DNA from: Nocardia abscessus
GTDB lineage: Bacteria > Actinomycetota > Actinomycetes > Mycobacteriales > Mycobacteriaceae
Length of the DNA stretch: 64,000 nucleotides
Assembly (NCBI RefSeq): GCF_015477775.1
Contig: NZ_JADLQO010000003.1
Coordinates: forward strand, 186,001-250,000
Direction of reading: 5' to 3'
A program made the position numbers and the translations under genes. Below the pieces are notes generated by a model. That model was given only the letters and a program-made list of their open reading frames with translations, was not told where the DNA came from and did not search any database. Shown piece after piece: positions 33,703 through 41,851 of this stretch (position 1 is the first letter of the stretch; the number at the start of each line of letters is the position of its first letter).

Positions 33703-34854
33703 TCACGCGGCCGCGGTGTCGAGCAGGTCGGTGATGTGGCGCCGGTGTTCTTCGGGAGTGCCGTACAGGGCACGGCCCAGGGTGATCCGGCGCAGATACA
33801 GGTGCAGGTCGTGTTCCCAGGTGACGCCGATGCCGCCGTGCAACTGCACGCAGTCCTGGGCGATCACCGGGGCTTTCGCTCCCACATAGGATTTCGCGAT
33901 GCTGATCGCCTCGCCCGCACCGGCCGGGTCGTCGTCCCACGCTGCCGCGGCGGCGGTGGCGGTGGCTCGACAGGCTTCCAGCCAGGTCTTGTTGTCGGCC
34001 ATCCGGTGCTTGAGCGCTTGGTAGGAGGCCAGCTGCCGCCCGAAGGTGTAGCGGTCGAACAGCCAGGTCAGCGTCGCGGCGAGGGCGGTGTCGGCGGCTC
34101 CGGCCATCTCCGCGGCGGTGAGTGCGGCCGCCGCCTGCGCCTGTGCGCGTATCGCGTCCGCGGCGTCGTCGCCGACGTGCACCACCGCGTCCGCGGACAC
34201 CGCGACGTCCTCGAACGACACCCGTGCGGTACGGCGGACCAGATCCAGCGTCCACGTGGGGGTGATCGTCACGCCCGGGGCATCGGCGCGCACCAGCAGC
34301 TGCACCGGGCCGTCCGGGCTCTGGGCGGTCACCAGGTACAGGTCGGCCTGATCGCCCGCCTCCACGCGGTCTTTCACGCCGTTGACCCGGTAGCCGTCGC
34401 CGTCGCGTTCGGCGCGGGTGCGCGGTTCCGTGGCGTCGGCGTCGGGGGCGAGTGCCTCGAAGCCGCGGCCCGGTTCGTACACCGCCCACGTCACGATCGT
34501 CTCGCCCGTGCAGACGGCGGCGACGAGGTCGGCGAGACGATCCGCTTCCGCGGCGAGCCCGGCGAGGACGGCATTGGTCGTGACGAACGGGCCGGGTGCG
34601 CAGGCGCGCCCCAGTTCCTCGGCCACGAGGGCGAGTTCGGTCATCGCCCTTCCGGAGACCGTTCCGCCGCCGAGTTTCTCGGGAACCAGCATGGCCGTCC
34701 ACCCCAGTTCCGCCCCGCGCCGCCACCAGTTCCGGTCGAATCCGGTCCCGGACTCGCTGAGGGCGCGCACGGTGCCCACCGGGACGGTGGCCGCGAGGAA
34801 ATCGCGAGTGGTCGACTGGAAAAACCGCTGATCCGAGGTGGTGTCGAGGGGCAT
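33703..34854 (-). CDS. acyl-CoA dehydrogenase, small-type subunit
   Basis: 383 residues from the ATG at 34854 (MPLDTTSDQRFFQSTTRDFL). The C-domain carries FGRQLASYQALKHRMAD and LHGGIGVTWEHDLHLYLRR, typical of FadE27/FadE29-like partners; the middle domain lacks a clear FAD loop. It is first in the operon, divergent from a P450 gene, with a GAGAAT-type box between them. The extra 25 codons upstream of 34854 have no conserved content and run into the operator. Confidence 0.92.
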   Translation of the reverse strand: MPLDTTSDQRFFQSTTRDFLAATVPVGTVRALSESGTGFDRNWWRRGAELGWTAMLVPEKLGGGTVSGRAMTELALVAEELGRACAPGPFVTTNAVLAGLAAEADRLADLVAAVCTGETIVTWAVYEPGRGFEALAPDADATEPRTRAERDGDGYRVNGVKDRVEAGDQADLYLVTAQSPDGPVQLLVRADAPGVTITPTWTLDLVRRTARVSFEDVAVSADAVVHVGDDAADAIRAQAQAAAALTAAEMAGAADTALAATLTWLFDRYTFGRQLASYQALKHRMADNKTWLEACRATATAAAAAWDDDPAGAGEAISIAKSYVGAKAPVIAQDCVQLHGGIGVTWEHDLHLYLRRITLGRALYGTPEEHRRHITDLLDTAAA

Positions 34855-34912
34855 GATTCCGGTCCTTCGGTTGACGCGCAGCGCGGGATATGGAAATCTC
34901 ATACTCACAGAT

Positions 34913-34927
34913 GAGAGGCATATTCTC
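34913..34927. promoter_or_regulatory. GAGAAT-type operator in the dehydrogenase/P450 divergent promoter
   Basis: GAGAGG-CAT-ATTCTC, 10 of 12 arm positions. A second inverted repeat, TCTCAT...ATGAGA (34897-34916), partly overlaps. Both lie between the starts of the dehydrogenase (34854) and P450 (34997) genes. Confidence 0.6.
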
Positions 34928-34996
34928 AATCACGGAAGTCAACTGGCGATGTCCGCCGAAAAGCGAGGCAGGCCGGGGTGTCGAAGGGACCGTCGA

Positions 34997-36298
34997 GTGG
35001 TGAACAACTTCCAGGAGCTGGACTTCTTCCTCGGGCAGGAGCTGGTCGCCGATCCGTACCCGTACTTCGACGCGCTGCGCGAGCAGTGCCCGGTGACGCG
35101 CGAGAAGCATCACGACGTGATGATGGTGACCGGCTACGACGAGGCGCTCGAGGTCTACAACGATGTCGAACGGTTCTCCTCCTGTGTCTCCGTCACCGGT
35201 CCGTTCCCCGGTTTCCCGGTTCCGCTGGAGGCGGGGTCCGACGTCGACGCGCTGATCGCCGAGCACCGGGACAAGCTGCCGATGAGCGATCAGCTGCCGA
35301 CCCTGGACCCGCCGGTGCACACCGATCACCGCGCCTTGCTGATGCGGCTGATCACCCCGAAACGCCTCAAGGAGAACGAGCAGGCGATGTGGGCGATCGC
35401 CGACCGGATGCTCGACCAGTACCTGGCCAAGGGCAAGGGGGACTGCATGCGCGAATTCGCGGGCCCCTTCACGCTGTATGTGATCGCCGATCTGCTGGGT
35501 GTCCCCGAGGGCGACCAGGAGGAGTTCCTTCAAGCGCTGCAACGTGATCCGCACCGCGAGGGCGCCAGCGTCGGCAGCACCGCGGGGGAGAACATGTCGC
35601 ACAACCCCATCGAATTCCTCTACGCCAAGTTCTCCGACTACGTCGAGGACCGCAGAACGAACCCGCGTAGCGACGTGCTCACCAGCATGGCCACCGCGAC
35701 CTTCCCGGACGGCCGCGAGCCCGAGGTGCTCGATGTGGTGCGGGTGGCGGCGAACCTCTTCTCGGCGGGGCAGGAGACCACTGTCCGGCTGCTCAGTTCC
35801 GCGCTCAAGATCTTGGCCGAGCGCCCGGACATCCAGCGGTACCTGCGCGAGGACCGCAGCCGCATCCAGAACTTCATCGAGGAGTGCCTCCGGATGGAGA
35901 GCCCGGTGAAGGGCGACTTCCGGCTGGCCAAGGTGTCCACTACCGTCGGCGGGACCGAGGTGCCCGTGGGCACGGTCCTGATGGTGGTCAACGGCGCCGC
36001 GAACCGGGACCCGCGCCGCTTCGAGGATCCGACCACCTTCGCGGCCGGACGCTCGAACGCGCGCTCGCACCTGGCTTTCGGGCGCGGCGTGCACACCTGC
36101 CCCGGTGCGCCGCTCGCGCGTGCCGAAGCGCGGGTCGCCATCGAGCGGTTGCTCGAGCGCACCACCGACTTCCGCATCGATGAGAGCGTGCACGGCCCGG
36201 AGGGCGCCCGCGACTACCGCTATCTGCCGACATTCATCCTGCGCGGACTCACCGCGCTGCACTTGGAGTTCGATGTCGCCGAGGGCGGGGCCCGATGA
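34997..36298 (+). CDS. cytochrome P450
   Basis: 433 residues from the GTG at 34997 (GAAGGGA 7 bases ahead; GTG 35000 also possible). Landmarks: I-helix FSAGQETTVRLL, the K-helix ExxR in EECLRMESP, and the heme loop FGRGVHTCPG with the thiolate ligand Cys368. It is a soluble bacterial class I P450 that needs a ferredoxin; the next gene, overlapping by 4 bp, encodes one. The missing Thr-pair variant is not an issue here, since the oxygen-activating Thr is present (ETT). Hydroxylation target unknown. Confidence 0.95.
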   Translation: MVNNFQELDFFLGQELVADPYPYFDALREQCPVTREKHHDVMMVTGYDEALEVYNDVERFSSCVSVTGPFPGFPVPLEAGSDVDALIAEHRDKLPMSDQLPTLDPPVHTDHRALLMRLITPKRLKENEQAMWAIADRMLDQYLAKGKGDCMREFAGPFTLYVIADLLGVPEGDQEEFLQALQRDPHREGASVGSTAGENMSHNPIEFLYAKFSDYVEDRRTNPRSDVLTSMATATFPDGREPEVLDVVRVAANLFSAGQETTVRLLSSALKILAERPDIQRYLREDRSRIQNFIEECLRMESPVKGDFRLAKVSTTVGGTEVPVGTVLMVVNGAANRDPRRFEDPTTFAAGRSNARSHLAFGRGVHTCPGAPLARAEARVAIERLLERTTDFRIDESVHGPEGARDYRYLPTFILRGLTALHLEFDVAEGGAR

Positions 36299-36483
36299 AG
36301 GTCACCGTCGACGCGGATCGCTGCCGGGGCCACGGCGTCTGTCTCGGCCTGTGCCCGGACGTGTTCTCCTTGACCGACGACGGTTACGCCGAAACCACCG
36401 TCGCCGAAGTGCCCGCACACCTCGAGGCACAGGTGCGCGAAGCAGTGCAGTCCTGCCCCGAGCGCGCCATAGTCGTCGAGTGA
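36295..36483 (+). CDS. P450-type ferredoxin, His variant ([3Fe-4S]-like)
   Basis: 62 residues, MKVTVDADRCRGHGVCLGLC at the N-terminus. Ligands by position are Cys10, Cys16 and Cys54 (CPERAI), with His13 where a four-cysteine cluster would have its second Cys; an additional Cys20 is present. Such proteins carry electrons to actinobacterial P450s. The ATG overlaps the P450 stop by 4 bp, so it should be the dedicated partner of the P450 at 34997. Confidence 0.93.
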   Translation: MKVTVDADRCRGHGVCLGLCPDVFSLTDDGYAETTVAEVPAHLEAQVREAVQSCPERAIVVE

Positions 36484-36912
36484 GTGCGGCGGCGAGCACG
36501 CTGAGGTGACACACCGCACGAACCCGGCGACGTCCGCGCGGGTCACGGCGGACAGCGACGACAGGGCTTCGACGCGAGCACCGAGATCGTGTTCTTCCCC
36601 GCCGCCTACGCCCGAACGGCCACCACGCGGATCCAGGACGCCGTGGTGCTCGTCACCGCACGCGTCGACATCCGCGACCGCCGCGGGACCCTGAACTCGG
36701 TAGGCCGGTTGCCCCGCTGGGTGCGGTGCGACCGGCCTACGAAAGTCGATTGTCCCGGCGACCGTCTACGCCACAGAGCGCTTCGGCCCTGCCGCCCTGC
36801 CGTCACCCGGATGCAAGTCGTCCGCCGCGGCAAGACGGATCTGGCGCCGCTGCCGCTGGTCTTCTCGATGTCCGGGGTGCCGGAATTCGCGCGCCGTACC
36901 GTGGAGCGCCGC
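36484..36912. other. 429-base intergenic region, mostly without recognisable content
   Basis: Between the ferredoxin and the convergent dehydrogenase gene at 36913. Apart from the possible OB-fold remnant at 36562-36696, no gene, operator or strong hairpin was recognised. Confidence 0.5.
36562..36696 (+). pseudogene. possible remnant of a DnaE-type OB-fold domain
   Basis: One frame reads FDASTEIVFFPAAYARTA, then TTRIQDAVVLVTARVDIRDR and a short tail. The pattern (acidic residue, EIVFFPxxY, DAVVLVxARVDxRD) resembles the C-terminal OB-fold of DNA polymerase III alpha subunits. No start, no polymerase domain and no clear continuation are present, so this would be a relic. The similarity was judged by eye only. 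Confidence 0.35.
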
Positions 36913-37719
36913 TCAGCCCCGGCCGGCGGCGGGCACGCCCGCGTCGATGGCGGCGTCCAATATCCCCAGGTCACCGCCTAATTCGGTGACCAACGCGCGC
37001 GCTACCGCCACATCTTTGCGGAGGAACTCGCCCACCGAGGCGCGAAACACCTCGACGGCTCCCTTCGCCGCGACGCCGGTGACGGCACGGCCGCTACTGC
37101 TCGCGTGCGGCAGTGCGGCGAGCAGGGTGGCCTCGTCCACCTCCAGTTGGCCACCCAGCCGGATCGCGTCGGCGACCAGGCCGATCTGCGCCGCGAACAA
37201 TGCGTTGTTGACCAGCTTGACCCGCTGCCCGGCACCCAGCGGACCCACATGCAGAACGGGATCGGCATACGCCCGCACCACCGCTCGCGCGCGACCCACC
37301 GCGTCTTCGGCCCCGCCGAGGAAGACGGTGAGTTCGCCCGCGGCGATGCTGTGCGGTCCGCCGCTCACCGGCGCGTCCACGACACCGACGCCAGAGGGCG
37401 CCGCGGCGGCGATGTCGGCCACCGTCGTGGGGCTTCCCGTGGTGTGCACGATCAGCACGGCATCGTGTGGCAGATCGCGCAGCAGGGGTCCGTCGAGGCA
37501 CACCTCGCGTACCTGGTCATCGGTGAATACGCACACCACAACCGCTTCCGCGCCGCGGGCGGCCGCGGTGACGGATCCGACCGGCTCGGCTCCGGTCTCG
37601 GCGAGCGCCGCACGCGCCTCGGCGGAGCGCCCGACCGCTCGAACGCTGTGCCCGGCCCACACCAGGCGCCGGATCATCGGGCGGCCCATCCGCCCGGCTC
37701 CCACGAATCCGATTCGCAC
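36913..37719 (-). CDS. 3-hydroxyisobutyrate/6-phosphogluconate dehydrogenase-family oxidoreductase (copy 1)
   Basis: 268 residues. N-terminal NAD(P) fold GFVGAGRMG, the substrate-binding DAPVSGGPHSI, and the catalytic Lys in GQRVKLVNNALF. The all-helical C-domain is a little shorter than in relatives. The family oxidises beta-hydroxy acids. It is the last gene of the long operon starting at 45060 and lies 13 bases after a paralogue of the same length; the two differ strongly in sequence, so they probably handle different substrates. Confidence 0.9.
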   Translation of the reverse strand: MRIGFVGAGRMGRPMIRRLVWAGHSVRAVGRSAEARAALAETGAEPVGSVTAAARGAEAVVVCVFTDDQVREVCLDGPLLRDLPHDAVLIVHTTGSPTTVADIAAAAPSGVGVVDAPVSGGPHSIAAGELTVFLGGAEDAVGRARAVVRAYADPVLHVGPLGAGQRVKLVNNALFAAQIGLVADAIRLGGQLEVDEATLLAALPHASSSGRAVTGVAAKGAVEVFRASVGEFLRKDVAVARALVTELGGDLGILDAAIDAGVPAAGRG

Positions 37720-37732
37720 GCGAGTTCTCCTG

Positions 37733-38551
37733 TCAGCGCTGCCGGTTCATCAGCGCGAGCGTCGCGTCGGCGGCGCCGAGCACGATTCCCGGGGCGATCC
37801 CCGCCGCGTCGGCCAAGTCGGCCACCAGTCCGACGTCCTTGCGGAGCAGATCGCCCGCGTGTGCGGCCAGCCGATCCAATGTGCCGCCCCCGGAGACGAT
37901 CCGGCCCAGCGCGAAACTGTTCGCGGTGCCGTGCGAGATCACTTCGCCGAGCCGATCCGGGCTGATACCGAGCCCTCTGCCCAGGGCCAGGGTGCTGGCG
38001 GCGGTGGCGAGATTCGCGGTGAACAACAGGTTGTTCAGCAGTTTGGCGGCCTGCCCGGAGCCGACATCGCCGAGATGGACGATCGGGTCCGCGTAGGTCG
38101 CGAACACCGGGCGGCTGCGCTCGACGGCCTCGCTCGCGCCGCCGGCCATGACCAGCAGCCTGCCTTCCGCGGCGGCGGGCCCGCCGCCGCTGACCGGTGC
38201 GTCGATCACCGTGACCTGCTGGGCCGCGGCCGATTTCGCCAGCTCCCGGCAGGTGTCCGGGTGCACGGTGGAGTGCACGGCGATGATCGACCCGGGTGCG
38301 AGTCCGGCCAAGACGCCGTGGTCCCCGGTGACCACCTCGCGCACGTCGGCGTCGGCGACCACGCACAGGCAGACCAGGTCGCTGCGTGCGGCCAGGGCGG
38401 CGGGCGATGCGGCCGTCACCGCGGCGGTGTCGGCGAACGGCTCCAGCGAAGCGGGGCGGCGTGCCCACAAAGTGGTGGGGTAGCCGCCCTCGACGATGCG
38501 GCGCGCCATCGGCGCGCCCTGACTGCCCAGACCGATGAACCCGACGCGCAT
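37733..38551 (-). CDS. 3-hydroxyisobutyrate/6-phosphogluconate dehydrogenase-family oxidoreductase (copy 2)
   Basis: 272 residues with GFIGLGSQG, DAPVSGGGPAAA and GQAAKLLNNLLF (catalytic Lys). Between strands it has SLVCL-type and HSTVHPDTCREL segments usual for beta-hydroxy-acid dehydrogenases. Its ATG shares one base with the DoxX-family stop (TGATG). The tandem arrangement with the gene at 36913 suggests an old duplication within the operon. Confidence 0.9.
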   Translation of the reverse strand: MRVGFIGLGSQGAPMARRIVEGGYPTTLWARRPASLEPFADTAAVTAASPAALAARSDLVCLCVVADADVREVVTGDHGVLAGLAPGSIIAVHSTVHPDTCRELAKSAAAQQVTVIDAPVSGGGPAAAEGRLLVMAGGASEAVERSRPVFATYADPIVHLGDVGSGQAAKLLNNLLFTANLATAASTLALGRGLGISPDRLGEVISHGTANSFALGRIVSGGGTLDRLAAHAGDLLRKDVGLVADLADAAGIAPGIVLGAADATLALMNRQR

Positions 38552-39072
38552 CAGCGCACCTCCTCGGTAGTGGTTTCCGGCGCGGGGGCGGGCCGGTAGA
38601 AGACGGCCAGCAGTCCCGCCGTGGCCGGCACGGCCACACCGAGCGCGAGTCCGCCACCGGCCCAGCCGGTGATCTCGATATCCGCCGCGTGGTCCAGCGA
38701 CAGCCACCCCGGCCCGAGCAGACCCAGTGCCAGCGCGACGACGGCCAGCACGAGTACGTACTCGTAGCCTTCCTCGAAGACGAAGAATCCGTTCGCGCGG
38801 TGCGCCAGCAATCCGGCGACGAGCATGACCGACACGACCGCCGCGGCGGCCAGCGGGGTGAGCAGGCCGAGCACCAGCAGTGCGCCCGCGCCGATCTCGG
38901 TGATCACGCTCAGCCAGGCCTGCAGTACTCCGTTGCGCAGTCCCAACCCGCTGAACCAGCGCGCCGTCCCGGGAATCCGGCCGCCGCCGATCCAGTGATT
39001 GACGCCGTGCGCGATCATGGTGACTCCCACGACCAGCCGCAACAGCAGCAGTGCGACATCGGTGACCTCCAT
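38551..39072 (-). CDS. DoxX-family membrane protein
   Basis: 173 residues with four hydrophobic segments: ALLLLRLVVGVTMIAHGVNHW, an ITEIGAGALLVLGLLTPLAAAAVVSVMLVAGL hairpin-like stretch, YVLVLAVVALALGL, and LALGVAVPATAGLLAVFY. The GVNHW and GAGALLVLGLLTP elements are typical of DoxX/DoxD-like proteins, small integral membrane proteins linked to redox or quinone metabolism. The ATG at 39072 has the ribosome-like AAGGTGAGG ahead. Its job in this catabolic operon is not known. Confidence 0.88.
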   Translation of the reverse strand: MEVTDVALLLLRLVVGVTMIAHGVNHWIGGGRIPGTARWFSGLGLRNGVLQAWLSVITEIGAGALLVLGLLTPLAAAAVVSVMLVAGLLAHRANGFFVFEEGYEYVLVLAVVALALGLLGPGWLSLDHAADIEITGWAGGGLALGVAVPATAGLLAVFYRPAPAPETTTEEVR

Positions 39073-39076
39073 GGCC

Positions 39077-40036
39077 TCACCTTCCTGGCCGCGCGTGCGC
39101 GCCGCCGTCGAATTGCATTGCGGGACCGGTGAACTCACCGGTCGTCCGAGCGACGAGGCACTCTTCGGCGAAGCTGAGCACCTTCAGGTGGTACGCCGCC
39201 GCCGTGTGGCCGGAGCTGACGTTGTGCCCGGTGTTGGGTTGCAGATTGAGCACCACCCGCGGCGCCGCGCGGAACAGTTCGCCGATGCGCGTCAGTTCCT
39301 CGATGTCGTTGCGCCACACCGTCTCGTGATCGCCCGCGCTGAAGCGCACCGGGATCCGCACCCGCGCGGCCAGGCGCGGAAAGTCCTGATCGGCCCAGTT
39401 GGCGATGGTGGCGGCTTCCAGCCGGGGCCCCGGTACGGCGATGGACGCTCCGCCCACGAGTTCGGGTGGATACAGCCGCCGCGGCCGCCACAGCAGGCCA
39501 CCGAGCCCGGCGGGCCGGGCACCCTCCGGACGCGGGCCCCACAGCACTTCCTGGGCTTCGGGATGGTGCGTGCGGCCGGTGCCCGCCAGCTCCAGGCCGA
39601 GCAGGCCGCGGCCGCGCTCGTCGGCGGCCATGCGCAGCGCGAGTTCACATCCCGCCGAATGCGCCAGCAGGAAGACGCCCGCACCGCGCGGCCGGTCGTC
39701 GAGGTGGGCTTCGACGGCCCCGTACATCAGATCGACACGCCGCCGTGGTGGCACGAGATGGTCGGCGAACGGACCCGAAGCGCCGTAACCGGGCCGGTCC
39801 AGCGCCAGCACGGTGTAACCGAGGCGCTGCCCCGTCCGCAGCAGCGAGAGCTCGGGATGCCCGGGGCAGTCGAAGTACGCCGAGGTGGTGGCGCCGCCGT
39901 GCAGGGCGACCAGCACCGCGCGGGGCGCGGGCGCCTCGGCCAGCAGCCCCGACACGGGAATGCCGTCGACCTCGGCCACCACGGGGAGCGGTCCGGCGTT
40001 GCCGAGGGGGCCGAGGTCGGATTCGGTGAGTGTCAT
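39077..40036 (-). CDS. alpha/beta-hydrolase
   Basis: 319 residues. Oxyanion LHGGATTSAYF, a D-R-P-G-Y-G strand, the nucleophile elbow LLAHSAGCE (AHSAG instead of GxSxG) and a late His in NTGHNVSSGH complete the triad pattern; an Asp lies in FSAGDHETVW. It could cleave an ester, lactone or C-C bond. It sits 4 bases before the DoxX-family start and 25 bases after the DUF35-aldolase fusion, so it is part of the 45060-36913 operon. Confidence 0.88.
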   Translation of the reverse strand: MTLTESDLGPLGNAGPLPVVAEVDGIPVSGLLAEAPAPRAVLVALHGGATTSAYFDCPGHPELSLLRTGQRLGYTVLALDRPGYGASGPFADHLVPPRRRVDLMYGAVEAHLDDRPRGAGVFLLAHSAGCELALRMAADERGRGLLGLELAGTGRTHHPEAQEVLWGPRPEGARPAGLGGLLWRPRRLYPPELVGGASIAVPGPRLEAATIANWADQDFPRLAARVRIPVRFSAGDHETVWRNDIEELTRIGELFRAAPRVVLNLQPNTGHNVSSGHTAAAYHLKVLSFAEECLVARTTGEFTGPAMQFDGGAHARPGR

Positions 40037-40061
40037 GGCGTGCCCGTCGATGTCGCCGCGA

Positions 40062-41753
40062 TCAGGCATCGGCGCGCAGCAGCATCGCCCCGCCGGGCGT
40101 GAGCCCGCCGCTCGAGACGACCGCGACCCGGGCGTCGTCGACCTGCCGCTCTCCGCCCGCGCCGCGCAGCTGCACCACCGCCTCGTGCAGCAGGCCCATG
40201 CCGTGGGTGCGGCCGTGGGAGAGCTGGCCGCCGTGCGTATTCACCGGGATGGTGCCGTCGCGGGCGATGTTCTTGCCTCCGTCGAGGAAATCCTTGGCCT
40301 CGCCGATGCCGCAGAAGCCGAGCGCCTCGATCCAGGACAGGCAGTTGAAGCTGAACCCGTCGTACAGTTCGGCGACGTCGACATCCTCGGGGCGCAGCGT
40401 GGTGCGCGTCCACAGGTGCGCGGCCGGGCCGAGCACCTGTGGTTCGTGGGTGAGCGTGCTCTGGTCCCACTCGACGCGCTCGATGATCTGCGTGCCGACC
40501 GCCTCCACCAGCACCGGCGCGCTGGGCAGATCGCGTGCGGCGTCGATCGCCGAGACGATCACCGCCACCGCGCCGTCGCAGGGCACGTCGCAGTCGTAGA
40601 GCCCGAACGGGGTGGTGATGGGCCGCGCGGAGAGGTAGTCGTCCATGGTCATCGGGTCGCGGTAGACCGCGGTCGGCTCGAGTTCGGCGTTGGCGCGCTG
40701 GTTGAGCGCGATCCAGCCCAGCGTCTCGCGCGTGGTGCCGTAGCGGTGGAAGTGACGCTGCGCGTTCTGGGCGAGCGTGTGGGCGGCGGAGATCGCGCCG
40801 AACGGCGTCAGCCAGCTCGTGGTGCGGCCACCGGAGGACGGGATCCGTCCCGTCTTCGCCAGCTCGTTGAAGGTGGATTCCCAGACGGTGCGGAAGCACA
40901 GGACGTGCCGGGCCAGCCCGACCGCCACCGCGGTCATCGCCGCGACCACCGACCCGCCAGGCCCGAAGGTCTCGATACCGCCGTTGTGCCAGCTGGGGTG
41001 CAGGCCGAGCGCGGCTTCCAGCGCGGTCACCCCGCCCTCGCCGAAGCCGCCGAGATTGCCGCCGCCGGGATAGGACGCCAGGCCGTCGATGTCGTCGAGC
41101 GTCAGGCCCGCGTCGGCGACCGCGCGCTCACACGCCTCGATCGTCAGCTCCAGCGGCGGCACCATGAGCCTGCGCCCGATCCGGGACATCCCGATTCCGG
41201 TGAGCGCGACCTTCTCCTCGAACTTCTCCTGCCGCAGCATCGGCCGCACATGTTCGGCGAAACGCTCCGGCTCGATCTCGTCCACCGGCAGCGGTGCGGG
41301 CTCGGCTTGCTCGGCGGCGGGCCGGAACAGCGGCAACCAGACGTCGGCGTCGCGCAGGAAGACCACCTCCACCCGCATGCCCAGGGCGAGGTCGCCGGGA
41401 TCGGCGTCGATGATGTTCGTGGTCAACCGGACTCGCGTGTCCTCGACCAGCGCCACCTGCGCCACCACGTACGGCGGTCGCAGGCCGGGCACGGCGAAGC
41501 GATGGTTCACCGTGAAGCTCGCCAGCGTGGCCGCGCCGGAGACCTCCCGCACACCGAGATCGTGCCCGCGGCAGTACCGGCACACCGGCTGCGGCGGATG
41601 GATGAGCGCGGTGCAGGATCGGCACTCCTGGATGCGCAGCTTGCCGTCGGCCCCCGAGGTCCAGAAGAACTCGGTGTCCAGGCCGAGCAGCGGCAGCGGC
41701 CGGCCCGACGGCTCGGCCGTCGTCGCAGGGGTCTTCTCCTCCGCGTCTGCCAC
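40062..41753 (-). CDS. fusion of a ChsH2-like DUF35 domain and an Ltp2-like thiolase-fold aldolase
   Basis: 563 residues from the GTG at 41753 (GAGGAGG 6 bases ahead). Residues 1-160 are a DUF35 unit: zinc ribbon Cys44, Cys47, Cys58, Cys61, then an OB-fold. The rest is a thiolase fold that lacks the nucleophilic Cys (GGIETFGPGGSVVAAM at that place) and has AELYDGFSFNCL and LSHGRTHGMG where thiolases have HDxF and GHPxG. This pattern matches Ltp2, which with a separate ChsH2 DUF35 partner does retro-aldol cleavage of steroid side-chain CoA esters. Here both parts are one chain. Retro-aldol cleavage of a tertiary beta-hydroxyacyl-CoA is inferred. Confidence 0.85.
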   Translation of the reverse strand: MADAEEKTPATTAEPSGRPLPLLGLDTEFFWTSGADGKLRIQECRSCTALIHPPQPVCRYCRGHDLGVREVSGAATLASFTVNHRFAVPGLRPPYVVAQVALVEDTRVRLTTNIIDADPGDLALGMRVEVVFLRDADVWLPLFRPAAEQAEPAPLPVDEIEPERFAEHVRPMLRQEKFEEKVALTGIGMSRIGRRLMVPPLELTIEACERAVADAGLTLDDIDGLASYPGGGNLGGFGEGGVTALEAALGLHPSWHNGGIETFGPGGSVVAAMTAVAVGLARHVLCFRTVWESTFNELAKTGRIPSSGGRTTSWLTPFGAISAAHTLAQNAQRHFHRYGTTRETLGWIALNQRANAELEPTAVYRDPMTMDDYLSARPITTPFGLYDCDVPCDGAVAVIVSAIDAARDLPSAPVLVEAVGTQIIERVEWDQSTLTHEPQVLGPAAHLWTRTTLRPEDVDVAELYDGFSFNCLSWIEALGFCGIGEAKDFLDGGKNIARDGTIPVNTHGGQLSHGRTHGMGLLHEAVVQLRGAGGERQVDDARVAVVSSGGLTPGGAMLLRADA

Positions 41754-41851
41754 AGCGCCTCCTCGTAGTCGTCGCAGCCGATAGCCGCGTGTGTCCGGCG
41801 TCGGCCACACACGGCGGATCTTCCGGTTCCGTTGTTCCCGACCGCTTCCGG

